A stretch of 64,000 bases of DNA from an uncultured Oscillospiraceae bacterium. GTDB lineage: Bacteria; Bacillota; Clostridia; Oscillospirales; Oscillospiraceae. The first letter of the stretch is position 1. Each line of letters starts with the position of its first letter. Below the pieces are notes generated by a model that saw nothing but the letters and a program-made list of their open reading frames with translations, was not told where the DNA came from and did not search any database. The position numbers and the translations under genes are program-made. Positions 1 to 7,854 of this stretch are shown here, in pieces. The DNA is taken from positions 28,351 through 92,350 of the forward strand of contig CAJULM010000006.1 in assembly GCA_910587285.1 (NCBI GenBank), written 5' to 3'.

Positions 1-255
1 TACAAGATCGCACCCTGCGCCGCCCTGGACAGCTTTGACTGTACCGTCTGGACGCCTAAAGGGGAAATCGGCGTGAAGCTGGAGACTACGGCGGAGGGGA
101 AAACGCTCACCGTGAACGCCATTGATGCCGTGGGGACGATCATCGTGCCGGAGGGCATGGGCACGGATATCACCGTCACCGGCGGGGACTGCCAGGTGGA
201 CGGGAACCGGGTGGTCGTCACCCAGGCGGGGGAGTACATCGTCACCATCCGATAA
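1..255 (+). CDS. C-terminal end of a glycoside hydrolase, probably GH78 alpha-L-rhamnosidase (partial)
   Basis: The reading frame is open from the first base to TAA at 253-255, so only the last 84 codons are present and the start lies upstream. The residues resemble the small C-terminal beta-sandwich of bacterial alpha-L-rhamnosidases: a TPxGxIxVxxE-like strand, then a hydrophobic strand leading to a VPEG turn, and a final GEYxVTI strand. No catalytic residue lies in this part. GH78 enzymes release terminal L-rhamnose from plant glycosides, which would suit the glycoside-hydrolase neighbourhood. The family call rests on this short tail alone and could be another beta-sandwich-capped hydrolase. 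A strong hairpin follows directly. Confidence 0.5.
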   Translation, partial: YKIAPCAALDSFDCTVWTPKGEIGVKLETTAEGKTLTVNAIDAVGTIIVPEGMGTDITVTGGDCQVDGNRVVVTQAGEYIVTIR

Positions 256-259
256 GGGT

Positions 260-301
260 ACAAAGCAGCCGGGACCGCTTACGCGGCCCCGGCTGCTTTG
301 T
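260..301. terminator. Bidirectional intrinsic terminator between convergent genes
   Basis: Two 14-base arms at 260-273 and 288-301 are perfectly complementary (ACAAAGCAGCCGGG and its complement), with A- and T-rich ends in both directions. The hairpin lies between the partial hydrolase (+) and the kinase gene (-), whose stop codon it overlaps at 301-303. Confidence 0.8.
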
Positions 302-1662
302 CATGCGGTCTTGTCCCTGTTCCTGCCAAGCGGGAAGCGGACGGTGAGGAAAAACATATTGTCCACCACCTTGATGTCCATCGTGCCACCGTACTGCGCC
401 GCGATATACTGGATGCTTTTTGTGCCGAAGCCGTGGCGGGAGCTGTCTCCCTTGCTGGTGGCGGGCAGGCCGTGATCCAGCTCCAGCCTGCCGCTGAAGT
501 AGTTGGATTCTTCGACCACCAGCGAGTCCTTTTCCTCCCAGCAGGAGAGGGAGATCACCCGCTCCTCCAGCGGGAGGGGCTTCACGGCCTCCACCGCGTT
601 GTCGATGATGTTTCCAAACAGGGTATAGGTCTGTACCGGGGTGAGGAAATCCAGCTTTTCTCCGTCTGCCATGCAGGAAAAGGAGATGCCGCTTTTCTGG
701 CAGGTCATGGCCTTTTCGCACAGCACCACGTCCAGCACCTCGTTGCCGGTTTTGATATTGGCGTCGTAGAACTGGATGGCCTCTCGTAGGGAGGCCGCTT
801 CCTCTCCGGTGAGCTTGTCCTCAATCCTGTCCAGAATGTGCTTGAGGTCATGGCATTTCATGTTAATGACATCCATGTTGGCCTTGACAGACTCAAACTG
901 CGCCCGATCCTGCCGCCAAAGCTGGTGGAGGACACCAATCTGCTCCTCCTGCTCGCTCTGGGAAAAGATGCCCGCGCAGATCGTCAAGATGGTGAAGCTG
1001 AAGCCTACATAGAGTATCTTTGTCACAATATTGAGCATGGGACTTTCCCCTTCGTACACCCGGGAGATACAAATCAGGATATTCACCAGCGTTATCGTGG
1101 CAATGGACAGGATAATAACATTGCGAGTGGTGCGCCGGTTGTGGACCAGCCGGTTTTTCGGCGTGAAAAGTAAGGCCAACACAACAATGGACAGCAGATG
1201 AAAACCAAAAAAGAGCGTCCAGTCCAGATTTGAGATACTTGCATCTCCCGGATGGAGCAATGCCAGCGTTTCCCGGTCATTAATCCCCCGCAGATTTTGC
1301 AGCAGAGGATAGAGCTTGTTGGTGAACTGATAGGCCGCCATACCGGAGCAGAAGGCCAGCAGCATCTCTTCAATATCGTCCCTCCAGCAGAACATGAGCG
1401 CGGTAAAGTTCGACACAGTGATGGCGGAGTAGCACAGCACCCGCACCAGGAGAGAGTCTGCTTCCGTATACCAAATAGCCAGGAGATAACAGACCACCAT
1501 TCCCTCCAGCAGGGTGAGGATGATACGAACGAGGAAAAAATCCCGCCGCTCAAACCTGCGAGCAAAGAGGGCGATGCAGGCATAACACTCCGTATAAGTC
1601 AGCATCAGGTTGACGCTCTGCATGGTGTAGGGCGTGGTAAAGGCCGCGATCAGCTCATTCAT
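301..1662 (-). CDS. Sensor histidine kinase, AgrC-like with GHKL ATPase domain
   Basis: Membrane sensor kinase of a two-component pair. The first roughly 215 residues hold about six hydrophobic helices. A dimerisation/phosphoacceptor helix follows with HDLKH (His about residue 271). A GHKL ATPase domain comes next, with an N-box (FGNIIDNAVEAV) and a glycine motif (HGFGTKSIQYI) near the C terminus. This is the AgrC/ComD type that partners LytTR regulators. I start it at the ATG at 1660-1662, which overlaps the regulator stop by 8 bases and implies translational coupling; an in-frame upstream start at 1689 is possible. The ligand is unknown. Since the pair faces the GH3 cluster, a peptide or glycan cue is plausible (inference). 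Confidence 0.85.
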   Translation of the reverse strand: MNELIAAFTTPYTMQSVNLMLTYTECYACIALFARRFERRDFFLVRIILTLLEGMVVCYLLAIWYTEADSLLVRVLCYSAITVSNFTALMFCWRDDIEEMLLAFCSGMAAYQFTNKLYPLLQNLRGINDRETLALLHPGDASISNLDWTLFFGFHLLSIVVLALLFTPKNRLVHNRRTTRNVIILSIATITLVNILICISRVYEGESPMLNIVTKILYVGFSFTILTICAGIFSQSEQEEQIGVLHQLWRQDRAQFESVKANMDVINMKCHDLKHILDRIEDKLTGEEAASLREAIQFYDANIKTGNEVLDVVLCEKAMTCQKSGISFSCMADGEKLDFLTPVQTYTLFGNIIDNAVEAVKPLPLEERVISLSCWEEKDSLVVEESNYFSGRLELDHGLPATSKGDSSRHGFGTKSIQYIAAQYGGTMDIKVVDNMFFLTVRFPLGRNRDKTA

Positions 1663-2365
1663 AGCGTTTTGTCTCCATAAATCGGACAAAGGCGTCGGTA
1701 AACGCTTTCCGTTTGGGGTGGCTGATCTGGAGCGGTTCCCCGCCCACGATCACATTCATGCCGTCAATGCGGTCCACATGGGTCAGGTTGACCAACAGGA
1801 AGCTGTTGCAGCGGACAAAGCCCTGCCCCGCCAGGGCAGATTCGGCGCTTTTCATGGTCTGGTACTGGCGGTATTCCCCGCTGGCGGTGTGGTAGACGCA
1901 GTGGTGCCCCTTGACCTCCACATAGCGGACATCACGGGGCGAGAGGCGCACAAAGCTGGTGTCCGTGCGGATGAGCACGTCGGGGGGCATCACGTGCTCC
2001 AGCCTGGCCAGCACCTTGGTGAATTTCAGCGCAAACTCCGGGTAGGCCACCGGCTTGACGATGAAATCAGAGGCGGCAACCTCATAACCCTGGATGGCGT
2101 ACTGGCGCATGGTGGTGACAAAGATGAGGATCACCTTTTCGTCCTTTTCCCGCAGCAGCCTGGCCGCGTCCATGCCGTTGAGCATGGGCATCATGATGTC
2201 CATGTACACGATGTGGAACGGGGAGTATTTTTCCAAAAAAGTAATGGGTTCATAGAAGATTGAGACGGAGACAGACAACTTATGGTCAGCGGCGTAGGTC
2301 TTGATATGGCTTTCCAGCGCCGCGGCCTGCTCCCGGTTGTCCTCCACAATGGCAATATCGATCAT
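1655..2365 (-). CDS. LytTR-family response regulator
   Basis: 236 residues: an N-terminal receiver domain (acidic VEDN near residue 8 and phosphoacceptor Asp56 in YMDIMMP) and a C-terminal LytTR DNA-binding domain beginning near residue 135, with the typical RDVRYVEVKGHH segment. LytTR proteins bind short direct repeats spaced about two helical turns apart. The start ATG has a GGAGG site a few bases upstream and a TTGACT/TATATT promoter beyond that. The kinase gene overlaps its 3' end. The pair is divergent from the lipoprotein/GH3 run, and putative LytTR repeats lie between them, so it probably controls that run and itself. Confidence 0.9.
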   Translation of the reverse strand: MIDIAIVEDNREQAAALESHIKTYAADHKLSVSVSIFYEPITFLEKYSPFHIVYMDIMMPMLNGMDAARLLREKDEKVILIFVTTMRQYAIQGYEVAASDFIVKPVAYPEFALKFTKVLARLEHVMPPDVLIRTDTSFVRLSPRDVRYVEVKGHHCVYHTASGEYRQYQTMKSAESALAGQGFVRCNSFLLVNLTHVDRIDGMNVIVGGEPLQISHPKRKAFTDAFVRFMETKRYE

Positions 2366-2391
2366 GTCTGTCCGCCTCCTTCTGCCTATTC

Positions 2392-2420
2392 AATATAGCA
2401 ATTTTAACAAGGAAAGTCAA
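2392..2420 (-). promoter_or_regulatory. Sigma-A-type promoter of the LytTR regulator/kinase operon
   Basis: On the minus strand, -35 TTGACT (2420-2415) and -10 TATATT (2397-2392) are separated by exactly 17 bases. The -35 box overlaps the first of three AAGGTT direct repeats, which suggests autoregulation. Confidence 0.65.
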
Positions 2421-2474
2421 GGTTGGGCTGTCCGTGTTTGTAAGGTTGTGCGGCCAGAGACAAAGGTTATGCGG
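2419..2474 (+). promoter_or_regulatory. Putative LytTR operator: three AAGGTT direct repeats
   Basis: AAGGTTGGGCTG (2419-2430), AAGGTTGTGCGG (2442-2453) and AAGGTTATGCGG (2463-2474) repeat on one strand, with starts 23 and 21 bases apart. Paired direct repeats about 21 bases apart are the known geometry of LytTR (AgrA-type) sites. The third copy ends 6 bases before the -35 box of the rightward promoter; the first overlaps the -35 box of the leftward one. Confidence 0.6.
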
Positions 2475-2480
2475 TTCCCA

Positions 2481-2509
2481 TTGAAAACTTTGGGCATATC
2501 GAATAAATT
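2481..2509 (+). promoter_or_regulatory. Promoter of the lipoprotein/GH3 run
   Basis: -35 TTGAAA (2481-2486) and -10 TAAATT (2504-2509) with a 17-base spacer, 53 bases before the lipoprotein ATG. It is directly downstream of the putative LytTR repeats, the arrangement expected for activation. Confidence 0.55.
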
Positions 2510-2562
2510 GGGGGTGCGAAAAGGGGGAGAGCCCCTGACAAATATAAGAGGAGGATATTTCG

Positions 2563-3222
2563 ATGAAAAAGCACACGAAACTGGTTACCCTGTTCCTGGC
2601 CGGGGCGATGGCCCTGTCTCTGGCCGCCTGCAGCGGCGGCGGTGGCGGGAGCAGCGCCGGCGGCAAGGTCACCGGCGTCTACCTCAGCCCCGCCAACCTG
2701 AGCTATCAGAATATGCGGCCCCAGTATAACTACTACCTCACCACCTTCACCCACGAGGAGCTCACGCTGATGGATAACAATACCTACTGCCTGGTGCTCT
2801 CCTCCTCCACCTTCTCCGCCCTGGAGCTGGCCGAGAGCACCAACGACGCCAAGGGCAACGAGCGGGCAAATTCCATTTATAAGCTGTACGGCGCCTGCAC
2901 CAGCAAAACCAACGACTTGGACGACGACCTGCTGGACGTTACCCTCTCCGCCCCCACCCGCGTGGTGCTGAGCAATGACCAGACCTACTGGCTGGACACC
3001 GATAACTGGAACGACAGCATGGGCAAGGTCGTGGTTCCGCCCACCGGCTATGACGACAACGGCAATCCCATCTACGACCAGAACGCCGAGCCCTGGACCG
3101 CCCAGCAGTACCTGGAGGACATTGCGTTCCCTGAGATGACGATCCAGGTCAACCAAAAGACGGCCAGCTTCGATTACACGGACTTCGGCATTTACAATTT
3201 CAGCGTTGATATGCCGGGCTGA
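2563..3222 (+). CDS. Secreted lipoprotein of unknown function
   Basis: 219 residues. A lipoprotein signal is clear: basic MKKH start, hydrophobic core, lipobox LAAC (Cys near residue 23), then a Gly/Ser-rich linker. The mature part is rich in Asn, Asp, Thr and Tyr and has no motif I recognise. A GGAGG site precedes the ATG. It is the first gene after the putative LytTR-controlled promoter and lies 30 bases before the first GH3 gene. A surface role linked to the GH3 enzymes, such as glycan binding or chaperoning, is inference only. Confidence 0.75.
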   Translation: MKKHTKLVTLFLAGAMALSLAACSGGGGGSSAGGKVTGVYLSPANLSYQNMRPQYNYYLTTFTHEELTLMDNNTYCLVLSSSTFSALELAESTNDAKGNERANSIYKLYGACTSKTNDLDDDLLDVTLSAPTRVVLSNDQTYWLDTDNWNDSMGKVVVPPTGYDDNGNPIYDQNAEPWTAQQYLEDIAFPEMTIQVNQKTASFDYTDFGIYNFSVDMPG

Positions 3223-3252
3223 TACGCCTTGTGTAATCGGGAGGACCACTTC

Positions 3253-6135
3253 ATGAAAAAAACATACATATGGCGGGGACTTTGCACCCTCCTGGTGCTG
3301 GTCTTCTCCCTTACCATGTTCGGCCAGAGCCTGGCCTTCACCCGGGAAGGGGACGTGAACCTGTTCCTGGGCACCCTTCCCCCTGCCGTCCAAGTCACCG
3401 GCGACACCAACTACTACCCCTCCAGCTATGCCTCCATGGACGAGATGCGCGCCGCCCTGAAGGACTACCTCATCGAGAGCCAGGAGGAGGGCAGCGTACT
3501 GCTGCGCAATGAAAACGGGGCGCTCCCCCTGGCCTCCAACGCCAGCGTGACGCTGTTCGGCTTCGCCGCCGCCACCCCTGTCTACCACGGCGGCTCCGGC
3601 GGCCCGCCCAACAACGGCATCAACCTCTACGACGCCATGAAGGAGGAGGGCTTCCAGGTCAACGAGACGGTGTACAACGCCATCGTGGCCGCCAACGGCG
3701 CCCGCACCAAGACCGGACTCATCGGCGAGATCTCCGCCAGCGCCTACGCCGGGACGGAGAGCTCCTACGCGTCCGGCTACAACGACGCCGCCATCTACGT
3801 CATGAGCCGCTTCGGCGGCGAGGAGGGCGACCTGAACCACGGCCTCCAGGGCGACTGGCAGGAGGGCCCCGCCGGTGTACCCGAGCTGTCCCTCCACCAG
3901 GACGAGATCGACACCCTCAACATGATCCGGGATTCCGGCAAGTTCGACAAGATCATCGTGGTGCTCAACTCCGGCTACGCCATGGATCTGGGCTGGCTGG
4001 CGGACTACGGTGTGGACGCCTGTTTGTGGATCGGCTACCCCGGCAACTACGGCATGACCGGCGTGGCCCGGGTGCTGGGCGGACAGGCTGACCCCTCCGG
4101 CCGCAATGTCATCACCTACGCCGCCGATTCCCTCAGCTCCGCCGCCATGCAGAACGCCGGCGACTTCACCTTTGACAACCTCACCGGTCTGTACAAGAAC
4201 AAGTACCTGGTGTATGCCGAGGGCATCTACGTGGGCTACAAGTACTATGAGACCCGCTATCAGGACCAGGTGCTGGGCATCAACAACGCCAATGGACCCA
4301 AGGGCGTGTACGCCAGTAAGGACGGCGCGTGGAACTACGCCGACGAGATGGTGTTCACTTTCGGCGCGGGGCAGTCCTACGCCGATTTCACCCAGGAGCT
4401 GCTGAGCGTGGACTGGGACAAGTCCGCCCACACTGTCACCGCCCAGGTGAAGGTGACCAACAACGGCGCGGCCAACTACTCCGGCAAGAGCAAGGACGTG
4501 GTGCAGCTCTATGTCCAGCTCCCCTATGAGGCTGGGCAGGCGGAAAAAAGCGCCATCCAGCTGGCCGACTTCGCCAAGACCTCCGCCTTGGCGGCGGGGG
4601 AGAGCGAGACGGTGACCATAGAGTTCTCCGACTACATCTTCGCCGCCTATGACAGCAATGCGGTCAACGGCGCGGACAGCTCCAAGACGGGCTGCTATGT
4701 GTTCGATCCCGGCGAGTATTTCTTCGCCATCGGCGATGACGCCCACGACGCGCTGAACAACGTGCTGGCCGCCCGGGGCGTCACCGGGATGTTCGACGCC
4801 GAGGGCAATCCTGTGGAGGGCGACGCCGCCAAGGTTTACAGGGACGAGCTGGCCAGCCTGGACAACACGACCTACGCCGTCTCCCCCTACACCGGCGAGG
4901 TGGTGTCCAACCACTTCGAGGACCGGGACATCAACTACTTCATCCCCGGCTCCGTGACCTACCTGACCCGTTCCGACTGGAACACCTTCCCCGATACGGT
5001 GGCCAGCCTCACCGCTACCCCGGAGATCCAGGACCTGATGGAGAACTTCCAGTACGAGAAGCCCGCCGACGCCCCGGATATCTCGGAGTATAAGTATAAG
5101 CAGGACAACGGCATCTCCTTCATTGAGATGAAGGACGCAGCCTTTGACGATCCCAAGTGGGAGGAGTTCATCGACCAGCTCACCCCCAGCGAGCTGGCCC
5201 AGATTACCGGCGATAAAATGGGCATGGATATGATCGAGAGCATCGCCCTCCCTGCCTACGCCGGCGGCGACGGTCCGGACGGACATCAGGGCGGCGTGCT
5301 GTTCAACGCGGAGATGGTGGCCGCCTCCACCTTCAGCAGGGAGATGCTGGAGCAGCGCGGCAAGTTCTTTGCCGAGGAGAGCTACTGGATCGGCTTCCGC
5401 CAGATCTACTCCCCTGGCGGCAACATCCACCGCACCCCCTATTCCGGCCGTAACTATGAGTACTACTCCGAGGACGCCAACATGAGCTACATCTGCGGCG
5501 AGATCCAGACCAAGGCCATGGCGGAGGGCGGCTGCGTGGGCACCTTCAAGCACTTCTGCGGCAACGACCAGGAGACCAACCGCCACGGCGTGGCCACCTT
5601 CTTGACCGAGCAGGCCTACCGCGAGGTTCCCCTGCGGGGCTTTGAGGGCGGGCTCCAGGCCGGGCACAGCATGGCCACCATGACCGCCTACAACCGCATC
5701 GGCTGCATTCCCACCGCCAGCGACTACGAGACCATGACCACCGTGCTGCGGGGTGAGTGGGGATTCACTGGTATCAACATGACTGACAGTTCCAAGGACT
5801 CTGCCAGCTATATGGGTACCGCCGACGCCATTCAGGCGGGCACCTGCCAGTTCAACAACGATCCAGGCCGGGTTCCCGAGGCGTCCAACCTGCTGGTAAA
5901 GGATAGGGATGGCTTTATCTGGGGCAAGCTCCGGGACGTAGCCAAGTATTACCTCTACACCATGAGCCGCTCCAACCTGGTGAACGGCCTGAGCAAGACG
6001 GAGGCTGTGCAGAACTACACCCCGTGGTGGAAGCCCGCCCTCACCGGGCTGAACGCTGCCATCGGCGTGCTGACCGCAGGCGCCGCGGTGCTGTATGTCC
6101 TGTCCGAGATCAAGTCCAGGAAGGGAGGCAAGTAA
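3253..6135 (+). CDS. Membrane-anchored GH3 glycosidase with reversed domain order (paralogue 1)
   Basis: 960 residues. A signal-anchor helix lies at about residues 8-30. The next part resembles the GH3 alpha/beta C-domain (VLLRNENGALPLA near residue 80; YVGYKYYETRY near 330) followed by a fibronectin-III-like section. The TIM-barrel 'N-domain' comes last: NIHRTPYSGRNYEYYSED, KHFCGNDQETNRHG and the nucleophile motif MTDSS (Asp845). A final helix follows PWW, ending in basic residues. Canonical GH3 order is barrel first; a reversed order is known for some ruminal beta-glucosidases (Ruminococcus albus, Butyrivibrio). Start chosen at ATG 3253 for its GGGAGG site. The four-helix gene at 6137 is immediately downstream. 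The exact sugar is unknown. Confidence 0.85.
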   Translation: MKKTYIWRGLCTLLVLVFSLTMFGQSLAFTREGDVNLFLGTLPPAVQVTGDTNYYPSSYASMDEMRAALKDYLIESQEEGSVLLRNENGALPLASNASVTLFGFAAATPVYHGGSGGPPNNGINLYDAMKEEGFQVNETVYNAIVAANGARTKTGLIGEISASAYAGTESSYASGYNDAAIYVMSRFGGEEGDLNHGLQGDWQEGPAGVPELSLHQDEIDTLNMIRDSGKFDKIIVVLNSGYAMDLGWLADYGVDACLWIGYPGNYGMTGVARVLGGQADPSGRNVITYAADSLSSAAMQNAGDFTFDNLTGLYKNKYLVYAEGIYVGYKYYETRYQDQVLGINNANGPKGVYASKDGAWNYADEMVFTFGAGQSYADFTQELLSVDWDKSAHTVTAQVKVTNNGAANYSGKSKDVVQLYVQLPYEAGQAEKSAIQLADFAKTSALAAGESETVTIEFSDYIFAAYDSNAVNGADSSKTGCYVFDPGEYFFAIGDDAHDALNNVLAARGVTGMFDAEGNPVEGDAAKVYRDELASLDNTTYAVSPYTGEVVSNHFEDRDINYFIPGSVTYLTRSDWNTFPDTVASLTATPEIQDLMENFQYEKPADAPDISEYKYKQDNGISFIEMKDAAFDDPKWEEFIDQLTPSELAQITGDKMGMDMIESIALPAYAGGDGPDGHQGGVLFNAEMVAASTFSREMLEQRGKFFAEESYWIGFRQIYSPGGNIHRTPYSGRNYEYYSEDANMSYICGEIQTKAMAEGGCVGTFKHFCGNDQETNRHGVATFLTEQAYREVPLRGFEGGLQAGHSMATMTAYNRIGCIPTASDYETMTTVLRGEWGFTGINMTDSSKDSASYMGTADAIQAGTCQFNNDPGRVPEASNLLVKDRDGFIWGKLRDVAKYYLYTMSRSNLVNGLSKTEAVQNYTPWWKPALTGLNAAIGVLTAGAAVLYVLSEIKSRKGGK

Positions 6136-6136
6136 G

Positions 6137-6544
6137 ATGAAGCGCTTGTTCCAAGACGCGAAGCCCGGGCTTTACCTGAGCCTTGCCGCCGGCGCCATCG
6201 CCTTAGTGGGGGCTGTGGCCTACGTGATCATCTACATGGCCGCCGCCGGCGAGACGGTGGACCGGGTGTTCTCCTGGCTCACCCTGGGCCTGATGCTGGG
6301 CGGCGCGGCCGTCACCCTGGCGGGCGAGGCGCTCAAGCTCCCCTTCACCCCCATCCTGGGCGGGGCCTGCTTTGCCGTGGGCCTTGCCAACCACCTGGTG
6401 GAGACCGCCTATCCCCTGGCCGACGTGCTCACCGGCGTGCCCTTCTTCGGGGGCAACCCCACCCTGGCCATCGCCTTTTCCGTGGTGTTCGGCGTGGCCG
6501 CTATCCTCAATGTGGCCGGCGCTTTCATGGCCCACCGCAAATAA
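6137..6544 (+). CDS. Small four-helix membrane protein, GH3-associated (copy 1)
   Basis: 135 residues, mostly hydrophobic, with four predicted membrane helices and a short basic tail. The ATG follows the GH3 stop by one base, with the ribosome site AGGGAGG inside the GH3 3' end, so the two are translationally linked. It is paralogous to the protein at 16852: similar length, the same helix pattern, and shared AGAxALxGAV near the start and GGN before helix four. Both copies follow a GH3 of the same subtype. A membrane partner of the double-anchored GH3 is a reasonable guess. I do not recognise the family. Confidence 0.75.
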   Translation: MKRLFQDAKPGLYLSLAAGAIALVGAVAYVIIYMAAAGETVDRVFSWLTLGLMLGGAAVTLAGEALKLPFTPILGGACFAVGLANHLVETAYPLADVLTGVPFFGGNPTLAIAFSVVFGVAAILNVAGAFMAHRK

Positions 6545-6559
6545 TTCCTGGTTTCTCGG

Positions 6560-6584
6560 CCCTCCCCGGCATAGCCGGGGAGGG
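6560..6584 (+). terminator. Hairpin after the first GH3/membrane-protein pair
   Basis: Perfect 11-base-pair stem (CCCTCCCCGGC) with a three-base loop. It is followed by GTGGGAACG rather than a T-run, so it may stabilise or attenuate mRNA instead of terminating. Confidence 0.5.
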
Positions 6585-6617
6585 TGGGAACGATATAAAA
6601 AATTGGAGGAAACTGCT

Positions 6618-7760
6618 ATGAAAATGAAAAAACTCTTGGCCGCCGCCCTGTCGGCGCTGATGCTTGTCTCCCTGCTGGCCGCCTGCGGCGGAAGCCCCAG
6701 CGGGAATTCCCAGGCCCCCTCTGAGGAGCCGTCCAAGTCCTCTGGCGGCGAGGGCGGAAGCAAGACCTACCAGTTCTGGGGCACCTATGAGGAATCCGGC
6801 GAGAACGCTTCCATGCTGAACGCCGCGTTCCTGCTGAACCTGAACGAGGACGGCACCGCTGTTGCGGACAAGTATATGTTCGCCAACTTCGACGCCTCCG
6901 ATGCCGCCACCAACCCCACCTTCACCGCCAGCTATATGTCCGGCACCTGGAAGGAAGTTGAAAAGGACGGCGTGGCCTGCCTTCAGATCAAGCTGGCCTA
7001 TGTGGACGAGGCGGGCACTGAGTCCAACGCCCAGACCGCCTACGCCTATGACGTGGCCGGGGTGTACTCCTTTGACCTGACCTTCCCCGTGGTGCCCGGT
7101 ATGTCCTACACCCGCGTGGCCCCCATGGAGGGCAAGGAGGGCCAGACCTACGCCGACGCCAACGCCTTCATCCAGGCCTATAAGCAGGACTTCACCGCCC
7201 CCGAGCACGTGGGCACTTTCACCGACACGGACAACAACGGCACCGCCTACCTCCAGGCCGACGGCACGGTGCTGGTTTACGCCGGCTACGACAAGTTTGC
7301 CGACGGCACCTGGACCCTGGCCGACGGGGCCATTGCCATCACCCTGGGCGGCGAGGCCGTGGATGTGACCATGGACGGCAATAAGGCCACCTTTACCGCC
7401 GAGCGCAATCTGGGCGACGGCAACACGGCCAGCTACACCCTGGTCTGCGAGGACATCTCCACCCTGTCCGCCCCCGAGGGCGGCCAGGCCCCCGCTGAGG
7501 GCGGTGAGCCCACGGAGGAGGGCATCGCCTCCTATGAGGCCGGCGGTCTGGTGCTGGTGCTGCTGGACGACACCAACATGAAGGTCAAGTACCCCGAGTA
7601 CGGCATGGAGCGGGACGGCTTCACCTACGTGCTGGACGGCGACACCCTCACCGTCACCGCCCCCGGCGAGGACGTGCTGGGCGCCTTCGCCCAGATCTGG
7701 GGCGCTATGGGCGGCGAGACCTGGACCATCGACGGCAATACCGCCGTCAAGGCCGAGTAA
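6618..7760 (+). CDS. Secreted lipoprotein of unknown function with beta-rich repeats
   Basis: 380 residues. Lipoprotein signal with lipobox LLAAC (Cys near residue 23) and a Ser/Pro/Gly-rich linker. The mature region alternates Gly, Thr, Asp and aromatic residues. It contains recurring GxW/F-T-xDGxxLTVT segments typical of small calycin-like or copper-amine-oxidase-like beta repeats; that reading is uncertain. Start chosen at the ATG with TTGGAGG upstream. It lies between GH3 paralogues 1 and 2, so it probably belongs to the same surface machinery. It shows no clear similarity to the lipoprotein at 2563 beyond the signal. Confidence 0.7.
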   Translation: MKMKKLLAAALSALMLVSLLAACGGSPSGNSQAPSEEPSKSSGGEGGSKTYQFWGTYEESGENASMLNAAFLLNLNEDGTAVADKYMFANFDASDAATNPTFTASYMSGTWKEVEKDGVACLQIKLAYVDEAGTESNAQTAYAYDVAGVYSFDLTFPVVPGMSYTRVAPMEGKEGQTYADANAFIQAYKQDFTAPEHVGTFTDTDNNGTAYLQADGTVLVYAGYDKFADGTWTLADGAIAITLGGEAVDVTMDGNKATFTAERNLGDGNTASYTLVCEDISTLSAPEGGQAPAEGGEPTEEGIASYEAGGLVLVLLDDTNMKVKYPEYGMERDGFTYVLDGDTLTVTAPGEDVLGAFAQIWGAMGGETWTIDGNTAVKAE

Positions 7761-7793
7761 CCGGCGCATAGAAGCAAGCCGAGACCCAAACGC

Positions 7794-7835
7794 AAAAAAG
7801 GCTCCAGGCCGGTTCGTTCGCCTGGGGCCTTTTTT
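7794..7835 (+). terminator. Intrinsic terminator between lipoprotein and GH3 paralogue 2
   Basis: Stem AAAAAAGGCTCCAGGC pairs with GCCTGGGGCCTTTTT (with wobble), followed by T residues. It ends about 19 bases before the next ATG, so it may act as an attenuator in a long transcript. Confidence 0.7.
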
Positions 7836-7854
7836 AGAAAAGGAGTGTCATGCT

